A model generated the notes under the pieces. The model did no database searches. It was not told the origin of the DNA and saw nothing but the letters and a program-made list of their open reading frames with translations. From positions 48,189 through 112,188 of the forward strand of contig CADAQX010000004.1 of the NCBI GenBank assembly GCA_902790215.1: a stretch of DNA of 64,000 bases, read 5' to 3'. Each line of letters opens with the position of its first letter. Position 1 is the stretch's first letter. Below, piece after piece: positions 1-9,334 of this stretch. A program made the position numbers and the translations under genes. The stretch comes from an uncultured Bacteroidota bacterium (lineage in GTDB: Bacteria; Bacteroidota; Bacteroidia; Bacteroidales; P3).

Positions 1-2700
1 TTAGTCTTACTTGTCGGACTATCGGCAGAAGTGTGTGCACAGGACGATTCTGTGCACAGGGAGCCGCGTATCTCCACTCTCCGACCCTCTCTGCAGCTCC
101 AACCGGACTCCCTGCGAGGCAACACCACCCTTTCTTCCCTGACGACCGACACGCTTGTCCAAGGACTCGACAGCATCAATCAAACCGACACCCTGCTCTC
201 CGCCTCCGACAGCACACTCATGCCCGTCATACCCAACTCGCCCAATGCCCTCACCAGCATCGTGCACTACAAGGCCGCCGACTCCATTGCCATCGACATC
301 AACAAACGCAAGGCCCAGCTGTACAACAAAGGTGTTATAGAATATGACGGAATGGAACTCAAGGCCAACGAAATCCGGGTGGACTTCGACAAGCAGACGC
401 TCTATGCACAACCCGTGTCCGACACCAGCGGCAAACCCACCGGACGCCCCTTCTTCAAGCAAGGCGACGATGAATACATGGCCGACACCATCGTCTTCAA
501 CTACAACACCCACAAAGGCCTCATCTCCGGTGTCATCACCCAGCAGGGCGACGGCTTCCTCCACGGCTCGCGCGTGAAGAAAGTCAGCGACTCCGTCATG
601 TATCTCAACGGCGGGCAATACACCACCTGCAACTACAACCATCCCCACTTTGCCATCAACTTCACCCGCTCCAAACTCATCACCGGCGACAAGATTTTCA
701 CGGGTCCCGCCTACGTCACCATCGAGGATGTACCGACGCCACTCGTGCTGCCCTTCGCCTTCTTCCCCATGTCGCACGACCGCACATCGGGCATTCTCAT
801 GCCCAGCTACGGCTGGATGAACAACCGGGGATACTACCTCAAAGACGGTGGCTACTACTTCGCCATCAACGACAACATCGACCTCTCTCTCATCGGCGAT
901 ATCTTCACCAACCTCAGCTGGGCGGCCGAAGCCAAGAGCAACTACTACGTGCGCTACAAATACAAAGGCAACTTCGACATCCGCTACGGCATCACCAAGG
1001 AAGGCATTCCGGGCGACAGCGCCACTTTCCAAAAATTTAGCGACTTCAAGATCGAATGGAAACACGAGCAGGACGCCAAGGCCAACCCCCACAGCCGATT
1101 CTCGGCCAATGTCAACCTGCAGAGCCGCAACTACAACAAAAACACCACCAACCGCAACGACTACTTCAACAGCACCACCACCTCCAGCATCTCCTACACC
1201 GCACAGCTGGGCAGCTCCCTCAACTTCGCCGCCTCGCTGCGCGAGTCATACAATGCCCAGACCGGCCTCATGAACATCAAGCTGCCCTCCATTTCCCTCA
1301 GTTCCTCCACCTTCTACCCCCTGCGCCGCAAAGAGGTCTCCGGTGCCTACCGCTGGTACGAAAACATCTCCCTCGCCTACTCCATGTCTGCCGACAACAA
1401 CATCACCGCCCAGGACTCCGACCTCTTCAAACTCACCACACTCAACCGCATGCAGTACGGCCTCCAGCACACCGTCCCCCTCAGCCTCTCCATCAAAGTA
1501 CTCAAATACTTCAACTGGACCAACACCGTCTCCTACAACGAGCGCTGGCACTGGAGCACCATACGCAAGCACTTCGACACAGTCAACAACTCCGTCGTCA
1601 TCGACACCGTGCGCGGCTTCCGTGCCAACCGCGAAGTGAGCTTCACCTCTTCCCTTTCCACCCGCATCTATGGCATGTTCAACTTCAAGTACGGCCCCCT
1701 CAAAGCCATCCGCCACGTCATCAACCCCTCCGTCTCGTTCAACTACCACCCCGACTTCGGCAACCCCGCCCTCAACTGGTGGCAGTCCTACACCGACAAC
1801 ACCGGCTACGTCCACCGCTACTCCATCTTTGAGCAAAGCCTCTTCGGTGGCCCGCCCGACGGACAGTCCGGCCGTATCAACTTCAGCGTGGGCAACAACC
1901 TGGAAATAAAAGTGGCCGACAAGAAAGACACCGTCACCGGAACCCGGAAAGTCACCCTTCTCGAAAACCTCAACCTCAACATGAGCTACGACCTCGCCCG
2001 AGACTCGCTGCGCTGGTCCGACCTCGTCATATCAGGGCGTACCACACTTTTCAAGAAATTCGTCATCAACTACTCCGGCTCTTTCAGCCCCTACTACATC
2101 GACGACGAAGGCCGCAAGCACGACCAATTCATCTGGAAGACCGGACAGAAAAAAATCTTCCAGAAAAACAATTCCACCTGGAGCACCCAGATATCCTACA
2201 GCATCAACAACAACACTTTCGAATCCGAAGGCAAATCCAAGAAAGACAAGCCCGCCGGAGAACTCGTCGTGGCACCCATCATGCAGTCGCCCTACAACTA
2301 CAACCCAGCCCTGCTCATGGGCACCTACGCCGACTTCTCCATGCCGTGGAACGTATCGTTCAACTACACCCTCAGCTACGTCAGCACCTACGTCGCCGCA
2401 CAATACAAATTCAAAAACGACATCATCCAAACCCTCAGCGTGTCAGCCAACGCCGACATCACCAAGAACTGGCGCGTGGCCGTCTCCACCGGCTACGACT
2501 TCGTCAACAAAGGCCTCTCCTACACCTCCATCGACATCTACCGCGACCTCCACTGCTGGGAAATGCGCTTCAACTGGATCCCCTTCGGCTACTACAAAAG
2601 CTGGAACTTCCAAATCAACATCAAAGCCAGCAGCCTCAAAGACGTCAAATACCAGAAACAACGCGCCTACCAGGACAACCACGGCTACTACTCCTACTAA
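1..2700 (+). CDS. lptD: LptD-like LPS assembly outer-membrane protein (5' truncated by window edge)
   Basis: The reading frame is open from base 1, and the first codons read as the end of a signal peptide (hydrophobic stretch, then VCAQ), so the true start lies left of the window. About 899 residues are visible. An OstA/LptA-like segment (around residues 95-200, with the LKANEIRVDFDKQTLYA type of repeat) comes first. It is followed by the LptD core (LPFAFFPMS, SGILMPSYGW) and a long Tyr/Asn/Ser-rich region with alternating strands, as expected for a large beta-barrel. LptD inserts lipopolysaccharide into the outer leaflet of the outer membrane. The family assignment rests on this domain order. 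The small MerR gene follows 36 bp after the stop codon. Confidence 0.85.
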   Translation, partial: LVLLVGLSAEVCAQDDSVHREPRISTLRPSLQLQPDSLRGNTTLSSLTTDTLVQGLDSINQTDTLLSASDSTLMPVIPNSPNALTSIVHYKAADSIAIDINKRKAQLYNKGVIEYDGMELKANEIRVDFDKQTLYAQPVSDTSGKPTGRPFFKQGDDEYMADTIVFNYNTHKGLISGVITQQGDGFLHGSRVKKVSDSVMYLNGGQYTTCNYNHPHFAINFTRSKLITGDKIFTGPAYVTIEDVPTPLVLPFAFFPMSHDRTSGILMPSYGWMNNRGYYLKDGGYYFAINDNIDLSLIGDIFTNLSWAAEAKSNYYVRYKYKGNFDIRYGITKEGIPGDSATFQKFSDFKIEWKHEQDAKANPHSRFSANVNLQSRNYNKNTTNRNDYFNSTTTSSISYTAQLGSSLNFAASLRESYNAQTGLMNIKLPSISLSSSTFYPLRRKEVSGAYRWYENISLAYSMSADNNITAQDSDLFKLTTLNRMQYGLQHTVPLSLSIKVLKYFNWTNTVSYNERWHWSTIRKHFDTVNNSVVIDTVRGFRANREVSFTSSLSTRIYGMFNFKYGPLKAIRHVINPSVSFNYHPDFGNPALNWWQSYTDNTGYVHRYSIFEQSLFGGPPDGQSGRINFSVGNNLEIKVADKKDTVTGTRKVTLLENLNLNMSYDLARDSLRWSDLVISGRTTLFKKFVINYSGSFSPYYIDDEGRKHDQFIWKTGQKKIFQKNNSTWSTQISYSINNNTFESEGKSKKDKPAGELVVAPIMQSPYNYNPALLMGTYADFSMPWNVSFNYTLSYVSTYVAAQYKFKNDIIQTLSVSANADITKNWRVAVSTGYDFVNKGLSYTSIDIYRDLHCWEMRFNWIPFGYYKSWNFQINIKASSLKDVKYQKQRAYQDNHGYYSY

Positions 2701-2736
2701 CCAACCCTCCGTCAAAACCCACAAAACACAAACACC

Positions 2737-3051
2737 ATGACAGAAAAACTCTACCACTCCATCGGCGAAGTCGCCCGCATGCTCAACGTCAACCCCTCAG
2801 TCCTCCGGTTCTGGGAGACCCAGTTCCCCTCCATCCAGCCCCACAAAAACAAAAAGGGCACCCGCTACTACACCGACGACGACATCGCCCAGCTACGACA
2901 AATCCACCACCTCACACGCGACTGCGGCTACACCCTCGACGGCGCACGCGAACAACTGCGTCTCGACGGCAAACTCGACGACAAGATGCAGCTCATCCGC
3001 ACACTCACCGAGACCCGTCAGTTCCTCGCCGACCTCAAAGAATTCCTGTAG
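2737..3051 (+). CDS. Small MerR-family transcriptional regulator
   Basis: This 104-residue protein begins with a MerR winged-helix DNA-binding domain: YHSIGEVARMLNVNPSVLRF, then W-E-T-Q-F and the KNKKGTRYYTDDDI wing, within residues 5-50. A short helical segment follows (DGAREQLRLDGKLDDK...), with no effector-binding domain. This short form is common in Bacteroidota; its target is unknown. It probably shares a transcript with the upstream lptD-like gene (36-bp gap). No Cys residues suggesting metal sensing are present. Confidence 0.85.
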   Translation: MTEKLYHSIGEVARMLNVNPSVLRFWETQFPSIQPHKNKKGTRYYTDDDIAQLRQIHHLTRDCGYTLDGAREQLRLDGKLDDKMQLIRTLTETRQFLADLKEFL

Positions 3052-3136
3052 CCGCATCCCCCCCCATTCCGCATTTCCACATTCGTTCTTGCCTCGCTCT
3101 TACAAAAGAACATCGTCACAGCAGCGGTGTAGCTTC

Positions 3137-3178
3137 AACCCAAATCGGTCGTAAGGTTTATGCCGATTAGTATTTGTT
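3137..3178. repeat. Degenerate half-copy of the palindromic element at 3571-3646
   Basis: This segment begins AACCCAAATCGGTCGTAAGG and runs on through a GATTAGTATTTGTT block. It matches the left half and the centre of the element at 3571-3646 with a few substitutions and small indels. The complementary right arm is absent here, so it looks like a decayed or truncated copy. Confidence 0.6.
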
Positions 3179-3232
3179 ATGTTCCATGTCTTTGCTTGTT
3201 CTCGTTTCGAGCAGATTGACCCGCACGAGTTT

Positions 3233-3294
3233 AGAGGTAAGAACCAAGAGCCAGGAACTGTGGCATACAATCCTGGTTCTTATCTCTTACCTCT
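3233..3294. repeat. Imperfect 24-bp inverted repeat (large hairpin)
   Basis: The left arm (3233-3256) starts AGAGGTAAGA and the right arm (3271-3294) ends TCTTACCTCT. The 24-nt arms are complementary at 20 positions around a 14-nt loop. No gene is visible nearby. It is probably an intergenic repeat element and is not an obvious terminator, since no T-run follows. Confidence 0.6.
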
Positions 3295-3467
3295 TACTTT
3301 GCCTTCTGCTGCTTCGCGCGTAATTTACTCTTTATTCTGTGAGGGATTACGTCACCTTTCGTCAATGTTCCGATAGTGTCGCATATTTGTCACCAACGTT
3401 CCTCAGTGTGCCTTCAGGGCCCGATGTTGCGCCGTTCTTTGTCATATCGTTTTTCGATATGTTTCCC

Positions 3468-3527
3468 ATCGTTTTCCCTTTGTGAAACGGAAAAGAAAGG
3501 GAAAACGATCGAATAACGATCGAATAA
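3468..3527. repeat. Perfect 14-bp hairpin followed by a tandem 11-mer
   Basis: ATCGTTTTCCCTTT (3468-3481) and AAAGGGAAAACGAT (3496-3509) form a perfect 14-bp stem with a 14-nt loop. CGATCGAATAA then occurs twice in tandem (3506-3516 and 3517-3527). A small CATATCG/CGATATG hairpin (3443-3461) lies just upstream. The GGGAAAACGATCG...ATCGAATAAATGACGA...ACGACGC pattern recurs at 39051-39100, so this is a dispersed repeat. The rest of the interval 3052-3661 shows no gene. Confidence 0.65.
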
Positions 3528-3570
3528 ATGACGACGCTTGATGGTTACTATATACAGGATAGATCCTATC

Positions 3571-3646
3571 AACCCAAATCGGTCATTAGGGTTTATGGCA
3601 GATTAGTATCTGTTTCGATATGAAAACCTGATGACCGGTTTGGGTT
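3571..3646. repeat. REP-like 76-bp palindromic element
   Basis: The outer arms 3571-3594 (AACCCAAATCGGTCAT...) and 3623-3646 (...ATGACCGGTTTGGGTT) pair over 24 positions, with two T-G wobbles and one mismatch. A nested hairpin, CAGAT-TAGT-ATCTG, sits in the centre. The element ends 15 bp from the stop codon of the converging DUF4954 gene. It could therefore also act as that gene's 3' stem-loop. The half-copy at 3137-3178 shows that it is repeated. Confidence 0.7.
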
Positions 3647-3661
3647 TAAAGCCCGTCGGGG

Positions 3662-5500
3662 TCAGTCAAGCACGGCTTTCATCTCGGCTTCGTTGCGGTA
3701 GGTCATCTGGCGGAAGAGGTTCTCGGCATCTTTCTGGCGGGTGATGCGCACTTGGTCGGCCACATACTGCCGGATGGTGGCATAGCGTTGCAGGTAGAGT
3801 TGCCATTGCTCCTCTGTGAGTTTGCGGCACTGGCTGAGCTCGCACAGCACTTTGTAGGCATGGCGGCGGCACAGCGCAGGATACTCCTCCCACCACTGGT
3901 TGTAGCGGGCATGGATGTCGTCCCAACTTGCGACTTCGCCGTTCTCAATCTGGGCAATCAGCTCGTCCAGGCAGGACTGCGGCACCAACTGTCCACCCAG
4001 GTTCACCCACTCGCGTTCACGCTCGCCTTCACCCAGCGAGGCTTCGGGCAGCGGGGTATTCAGGTCGTCGCCAGAAAGCACGCCCATGGCATAATAAATC
4101 AGCATTTCCTCATAGGCCTTGTAGCCCTCGGCGGCCTTGAGCACAAGCACCGGACGCTTGCCCTTCTCCATGCCGTAGGCCAGCACCTCCACGCGCTCCT
4201 TGTCCTTGTCGAACTTCAGATAGGCCTGCTCAGTCCAATATTTGAGCAGCATACGTCCGTTGATAATCTCTTCGGCAGTGTCGGGGGCAAAAGGCGTGAA
4301 GACAATATGCTGGGCTTTTTTCTTGCGCTTGTCGCGCTTGGCGAACTTGGTGATATTGCGGTTGAGGGCATACATGTTGTACATCCACCAATAGGCGGGC
4401 ATCACCTCAAGCCGGTTCTTGGACGTGTTGTTGTTCACCAGCGCGAAGGGCAGAGTAATGCTCAACTCGGCGGGATAGGAACCCTTGGCCAGCAGGCAGT
4501 AGGAGGCAAAACTGGAGGAGTGTTTGAGGCTGGTGCACAGTCCCGGCCAGAAGCCTCGGCCGGCCACTATCTCGTTGTCAGCAGTGCGGCCGTTGTGGTT
4601 CGAGCCCACGGTGCAGCCGGCAGCCATGTTGCTCTGCCCCATAATCAGGGAGGCGATGAGGAACGAGTTATTGTGGTGCTGCTCATGGGCGGGGAAGATG
4701 ATGTTGTTGCCCACCTCGCACCGGGCAATGGTGGAGTTGTCGCCCACCACCGTGTCGTTGAGACGTACACCGAACTCCAGATGGACATGTTCACCCAAGA
4801 CAAAGCGCATGGCTATGCAGCCGTATTCGCAAGTGCATCCATAGCCCACCACGCCATCGGCCAGCACAATGCAGTCCTCTATGCGCGAGGGAGCCTCCTG
4901 GTCGGAGAGAACGAACACATTGTGGAGAGTGGGCGTGTTCTTTATTACGCAGCAGTCGCCCACATGGCCGTATGAACCCTCGGTGGTGGCAAGCTGTTGA
5001 CGGGTCATTTCGTCCAGTCGCTCAACCATCTTGGCGTGGTCGCGGTACTTGGCCCACAGGTAAGCGTCGCCGATGGTCATGCCGCTGAAGGGAAGGATGC
5101 GGCGGCCACCGTTCTCGTTCATGGGTTCTATCCATTTGTAATCGTTCTTCGTGTCGGGAGCCGTGGCTGTCATCTCACCGATATTGAAAAGCAGACAGCG
5201 GTCGCCCACAGTGTAGCCGCTGAGCATCCGCACATGGTGCAGGGCGCAATGGTCACCTACCGTAGCCTCGCTGAGCATGGAGTTGTAAATGCCTTCAGGC
5301 AGCTTGAGGTCGCCGTCAGCTATGCAGCCAGGCTCCATACAGCCTATGTTGACATGGCCCATAAAGGTGTTGTTACGGAGGAGGGTGGCATCAAAAGGGT
5401 CGCATACGCGGACAAGTGTCCAGTCATCGGCGACGTTACCCTGCTGCTTCAGCAACTCAATCTCGTTGCCGGTCAGCGTGCGGAAAGTGTTTGTTTTCAT
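3662..5500 (-). CDS. DUF4954 family protein with left-handed beta-helix repeats
   Basis: I chose the ATG at 5500 (MKTNTFRTLTGNEIELLKQQ), which matches the family's N-terminus and gives 612 residues. The frame stays open upstream, but that stretch is AT-rich and unlike coding sequence. Residues of about 60-400 contain many hexapeptide-like turns with alternating hydrophobic positions (VGDHCALHHV, IGDAYLWAK, VGDCCVIKNT), as in left-handed beta-helix acyl/nucleotidyl transferases. The C-terminal third is helical and charged. DUF4954 is widespread in Bacteroidetes; its biochemical function is not known to me. A near-consensus promoter box (TACTTTG) lies in the divergent region 5501-5667. Confidence 0.85.
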   Translation of the reverse strand: MKTNTFRTLTGNEIELLKQQGNVADDWTLVRVCDPFDATLLRNNTFMGHVNIGCMEPGCIADGDLKLPEGIYNSMLSEATVGDHCALHHVRMLSGYTVGDRCLLFNIGEMTATAPDTKNDYKWIEPMNENGGRRILPFSGMTIGDAYLWAKYRDHAKMVERLDEMTRQQLATTEGSYGHVGDCCVIKNTPTLHNVFVLSDQEAPSRIEDCIVLADGVVGYGCTCEYGCIAMRFVLGEHVHLEFGVRLNDTVVGDNSTIARCEVGNNIIFPAHEQHHNNSFLIASLIMGQSNMAAGCTVGSNHNGRTADNEIVAGRGFWPGLCTSLKHSSSFASYCLLAKGSYPAELSITLPFALVNNNTSKNRLEVMPAYWWMYNMYALNRNITKFAKRDKRKKKAQHIVFTPFAPDTAEEIINGRMLLKYWTEQAYLKFDKDKERVEVLAYGMEKGKRPVLVLKAAEGYKAYEEMLIYYAMGVLSGDDLNTPLPEASLGEGEREREWVNLGGQLVPQSCLDELIAQIENGEVASWDDIHARYNQWWEEYPALCRRHAYKVLCELSQCRKLTEEQWQLYLQRYATIRQYVADQVRITRQKDAENLFRQMTYRNEAEMKAVLD

Positions 5501-5667
5501 GATGATAAGATATATATAATTGATATGAATGAAAGTACAAAGTACGGAAAAAAAAACGACATAGCAGGAAAAAATGTTAAACGATACTAAAAAAACGCAA
5601 CAAAATCGCACTTTGTGTGTCATATTAGTGGAAGGTCTCTTTATGTCGAACAATTCAGAACAGAGAA

Positions 5668-8064
5668 ATGAAGAAACTATTTTACGCTGCAGTTATTCTG
5701 CTTTTATCACACACGGTTGCCGCGCAATCGTTCAGCGGCCAATACGACTGGGTCAAATTCTTCGCCGGATATGAGCGCGATTACTATCCGTCGCAGGGAA
5801 TCTACTGCACCGAGGTGGATGACTCGGGCTATGTCTATTATTACGGCAGCTTTGGCGACGTGTGTACGCAGGGGCTCTACGGCTTGGAGGGGCGGTTTGA
5901 CACCACCCTCACAGAAGAGATGTACCGGCAAGGAAAGTATAATGTGTTTATTGCCAAGTACGACACGCTGGGCAACCGCCTCTGGATGCGCGAGGTGAGC
6001 TCCGACTATCAGGCACGCCCGGGGTGGATGGAGCTGCACGGCGACACCCTCTATCTGCTGGGTACATGTGGAATGCATGGTAACGACAATTGGCTGTGGC
6101 TCTTCGACACGATGATACGAGCTAGGGATTTTCTCAGCACCCCTGCCGCCAATTGGCGGCCTCCATACGACGGCCGGTTCAATTTCTTCACCAAGATGGA
6201 CTTGAATGGCAACGTGCTGAACACAATCTATATGCAGTGTCAAGACCGTGCAGGCTACCACCACAACACCTACAACAACACTTGGTATTATAGCCGACAG
6301 GCCAGAACCAACCTGTTTGGCAAAGGTCCCGTGGCGATGCATGTCGATAAGACGGGTTGCCTTTACTTGGTGCTCAACTGCGCTTGGACGGGCTTGAAGG
6401 ACAGCGTCTATTCCGTCATCACCTACAATGGCGACAGCACCTATCGCAGCGACTTCTTGCTGCCGTACAACTTTATCTTAGGCGACTCGGGCGGGGTAGG
6501 CAGCTGCTCACGGCCCATGATGTACAAGTTCGATGCCAACGGGCGACTGCTGTGGCACAAGTTTGTCGCCTTTGAGTCGGACGGTATCCCAGCCATGAAC
6601 CTCCGCTTTCTATCTCAATTCGGCATCTGGGACACTTGCGCCGTGCAGGCTGAGTGGTATATGAACTTTAACGGATTTGATGCCGACGAGGATGATAACA
6701 TGTATCTTTCGGGCAACTTTGAAGGATTGAACCCGCCAACCCCTTGGTGGAGTTACGAGGGCATAGAGTATGAATACCCCTGCCGCATATATTTCGACAG
6801 CACACACTATGTGCAGATGAACCACTTTGCGGAGGCAGAGACAAGCAATCATCCATTTGTTGTCAAGTTCGACACCTCAGGCACGGTGCAGTGGGTACAC
6901 GAGCCACACTTCCTCTACAACGACCGACACAATTATCAGACATACAACCATATCGGATATAGCAGTGTGACCGCGAGCGACAGCTCGGTGTATGTGCTGG
7001 GCGGCATCAATACCCTTTTCGATGAGGACACCATCTTCTTCGGAAACGGGCAGTGGTTTGAGCGCGGCGGCGACAGCGAGCGGCATCATCGCTATCCTCT
7101 CTTCTTGCGGCTGGACAAGGCGACAGGCCAGTGCGTCAACTACGGCACCCACTACTGTCCTGGCTGGTGGGATGACGACGGAGTGTCGCCCGCGGCTGGC
7201 ATGACTTGCGGCGGATCTTTTCAGCGTCATTTTGTGCATGACAACCGCCTCTATGCCAGCATCGCCTATCAGATAAACCCTACCGAGGATGTCCCCTTTA
7301 TGGCCGTGTGGCAGACCGACCGGCGGGTGGCAGACACCATGCGCATACATTGCTTGGGCTTGTGGGACTATCATTACTACCCACGCGAAGGTGGCAGTGT
7401 GCTGTTCGACTTCACCTTGCGCTACAAGGACATCACCCTCGACACGTTCTTCTTCACCAATGCCCGCGCCAGCGGCAGCGCAGCAGCATTCGGCATGTTC
7501 CGCGAGGATAGACCCCACACAATGCTGGAACAGTTCATCGACTGGGAACAGGACTTGCGTTTTACCCTTGCCGACAGCCCCGTTGCACTGACTGCCACCG
7601 CCACCAGTGGGCTACCCGTCAGCTACACGAGCGGCGATAGCACGGTGGCCACTGTCGATGGCAGTACCCTTCGCTTGCATCGGGTGGGCGAGGTGCAAAT
7701 CACTGCCACACAAGAGGGCGATGCCGACTATCTGCCTGCCCCACCAATCACCCGTACAGTAATAGTCCGTCAAGACACAGTGGGTATCCTTTCGGCAGAT
7801 GAAGACGGAGGAATCCTTGCATACCCTAATCCCTTCACTGACCATGTAGAGGTGTATTGTGGCTCGAACAAGATTGTTTCCGCCTACCTCACCGATATGC
7901 AGGGCCGCCGCGAGGAAGTCCTCCTCACCCCCACAGGCCCCGACCGCTACACCCTCGACCTCACCTCACGCCCCCCTGCCGCCTACCTCCTCACCGTCAC
8001 CACCGCAACCGGCAAGACCCACACCATAAGACTACTGAAACAGAGCGACATTTTTGGACAATAA
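5668..8064 (+). CDS. Large secreted protein with T9SS type A C-terminal sorting signal
   Basis: This 798-residue protein starts with a signal peptide (MKKLFYAAVILLLSHTVAAQ). The body carries repeated W/Y-rich strands with K-x-D-x-x-G motifs (AKYDTLGNRLW, TKMDLNGNVL, VKFDTSGTVQW), like bacterial SBBP/beta-propeller-type repeats. An Ig-like domain (FTLADSPVALTATATSGLPV, around 625-690) follows. The end is a type A sorting domain (YPNPFTDHVEVY...YLLTV...) closing in LLKQSDIFGQ. The protein is presumably exported by Sec, then T9SS, to the surface. It shares this architecture, and near-identical DNA in the tail, with the gene at 9335. Its ligand or role is unknown. Confidence 0.85.
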   Translation: MKKLFYAAVILLLSHTVAAQSFSGQYDWVKFFAGYERDYYPSQGIYCTEVDDSGYVYYYGSFGDVCTQGLYGLEGRFDTTLTEEMYRQGKYNVFIAKYDTLGNRLWMREVSSDYQARPGWMELHGDTLYLLGTCGMHGNDNWLWLFDTMIRARDFLSTPAANWRPPYDGRFNFFTKMDLNGNVLNTIYMQCQDRAGYHHNTYNNTWYYSRQARTNLFGKGPVAMHVDKTGCLYLVLNCAWTGLKDSVYSVITYNGDSTYRSDFLLPYNFILGDSGGVGSCSRPMMYKFDANGRLLWHKFVAFESDGIPAMNLRFLSQFGIWDTCAVQAEWYMNFNGFDADEDDNMYLSGNFEGLNPPTPWWSYEGIEYEYPCRIYFDSTHYVQMNHFAEAETSNHPFVVKFDTSGTVQWVHEPHFLYNDRHNYQTYNHIGYSSVTASDSSVYVLGGINTLFDEDTIFFGNGQWFERGGDSERHHRYPLFLRLDKATGQCVNYGTHYCPGWWDDDGVSPAAGMTCGGSFQRHFVHDNRLYASIAYQINPTEDVPFMAVWQTDRRVADTMRIHCLGLWDYHYYPREGGSVLFDFTLRYKDITLDTFFFTNARASGSAAAFGMFREDRPHTMLEQFIDWEQDLRFTLADSPVALTATATSGLPVSYTSGDSTVATVDGSTLRLHRVGEVQITATQEGDADYLPAPPITRTVIVRQDTVGILSADEDGGILAYPNPFTDHVEVYCGSNKIVSAYLTDMQGRREEVLLTPTGPDRYTLDLTSRPPAAYLLTVTTATGKTHTIRLLKQSDIFGQ

Positions 8065-8075
8065 TGGAAGATTAT

Positions 8076-8106
8076 TTTGCCATGTGAAATAATTGTCGTA
8101 TCTTTG
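8076..8106 (+). promoter_or_regulatory. Bacteroidota sigma-A promoter for the ATPase at 8155
   Basis: TTTG at 8076-8079 and TATCTTTG at 8099-8106 are separated by 19 bp, the phylum's consensus -33/-7 arrangement. The leader that follows contains GCGAAGATTTTCGC, a small palindrome, before the ATG. Confidence 0.8.
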
Positions 8107-8154
8107 CGAAAAATTTCGTTGCGAAGATTTTCGCAATCATAAAAGACTAATTAT

Positions 8155-9204
8155 ATGAATCCTTTCAAGTTTGGAACGATTGTAGAAGGTGATTTCTTTA
8201 CCGACAGAGTGGAAGAAACGGCAGTGCTGCTTCAGAAGTTGGACAGCGAGAACCATATTGTGCTCATCAGTCCGCGCCGTTTTGGGAAGAGCAGCCTGGT
8301 GCAGAAAGTGCTCTCGCAAGTGGACAGGCCACAGATAAGGATTGACCTGCAATATGTGATGAGTGTGGACGACCTCGCCGCGCAGTTGCTGAAAGCCATC
8401 TTCAAGATATACCCTATGGAGAAGGTGCGTCATGCGATGACGCATTTCCGCATAGCCCCGACTCTCTCGATGAATGCCGTGACAGGGGCTATGGAGGTGA
8501 GTTTCCAGCCTACAGCCAAGGCGAGTGTGCTGTTGGAGGATGCCATGGCTGTACTGGAGAAGGTGACCACGGCAGAGAACCGTTTCATCGTGGTGCTTGA
8601 CGAATTCCAAGAGGTGGTGAAGATACAAAAAGGGTTGGATCGACAACTCCGCTCATTAATGCAACGGCAGCATAATCTGAACTATATTCTGCTGGGAAGC
8701 CAGGAGTCGATGATGGAGGCCATCTTTGAAAAGAAGGGTTCGCCGTTCTACCATTTCGGACAGATGATTCGCATGGGCAAGATACCCTACGACGACTTCC
8801 ACAAATATATCACCGACCGGATTGATGCCGAAGATGTGGCAGACGAGATTCTGCAGTTCACGGCATGCCATCCTTACTACACACAGCAGTTGGCATCGCA
8901 GGTATGGGAGATGATGCGCTGGCAGGATACCCACTGCGGTATTGTGGAGAAGGCTGTGGTGGCACTGGTGGAGATGCACGACTTGGACTATGAACGGCTG
9001 TGGCAGAACATGAACCGCACCGACCGTTACACATTGAAGCAGCTGGCACTCTCGCAGATGCCCATGCAGAACCGCAGTCAGGCTTCCAGCACATCCTACA
9101 GTTCCCTTTTGCGACTGATGAAGGCGGGCTATGTGGTTCGTGTGCCGCAATACGAGATAGAAGACCCCTTCTTCCGACGGTGGATATTGAAGAACGTGCA
9201 GTGA
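8155..9204 (+). CDS. AAA-family ATP-binding protein (archaeal-ATPase type)
   Basis: This 349-residue protein has a P-loop, SPRRFGKSSL (residues 39-48), with Ser in place of the first Gly as is usual in this family. A Walker B motif, FIVVLDEFQEV, lies near residue 145, and a winged-helix-like C-terminal part ends with YEIEDPFFRRWI. Such proteins (ATPase_2/archaeal ATPase superfamily) are numerous in Bacteroidales and their cellular role is poorly defined. It has its own promoter at 8076-8106. It sits between two paralogous T9SS cargo genes, with which it has no obvious functional link. There is no membrane segment. Confidence 0.8.
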   Translation: MNPFKFGTIVEGDFFTDRVEETAVLLQKLDSENHIVLISPRRFGKSSLVQKVLSQVDRPQIRIDLQYVMSVDDLAAQLLKAIFKIYPMEKVRHAMTHFRIAPTLSMNAVTGAMEVSFQPTAKASVLLEDAMAVLEKVTTAENRFIVVLDEFQEVVKIQKGLDRQLRSLMQRQHNLNYILLGSQESMMEAIFEKKGSPFYHFGQMIRMGKIPYDDFHKYITDRIDAEDVADEILQFTACHPYYTQQLASQVWEMMRWQDTHCGIVEKAVVALVEMHDLDYERLWQNMNRTDRYTLKQLALSQMPMQNRSQASSTSYSSLLRLMKAGYVVRVPQYEIEDPFFRRWILKNVQ

Positions 9205-9334
9205 TAGACCCCTATTTAGAAGGGTGGTATGCACCATTCCTATTCACTCCCACTTCTCCACCTCGGCGGTGACGGCTCAAAACAATGAGAAATACAAAAT
9301 AGAAACATACCGATAAACAAAACCCCATATCACC

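Noticed and set aside
19-1092. Long minus-strand frame opposite the lptD-like gene
   Set aside because: It is a shadow of a GC-biased plus-strand gene with convincing protein similarity, and its translation is Val/Gly-rich low complexity without family features.
3179-3376. 65-codon ORF in the repeat-rich gap after the MerR gene
   Set aside because: It is made of the inverted repeat and surrounding repeat DNA, and lacks a promoter or any protein-like features.
3752-4975. 407-codon plus-strand frame opposite the DUF4954 gene
   Set aside because: The minus-strand protein has a clear family pattern; the plus-strand frame has none and would require complete antisense overlap.
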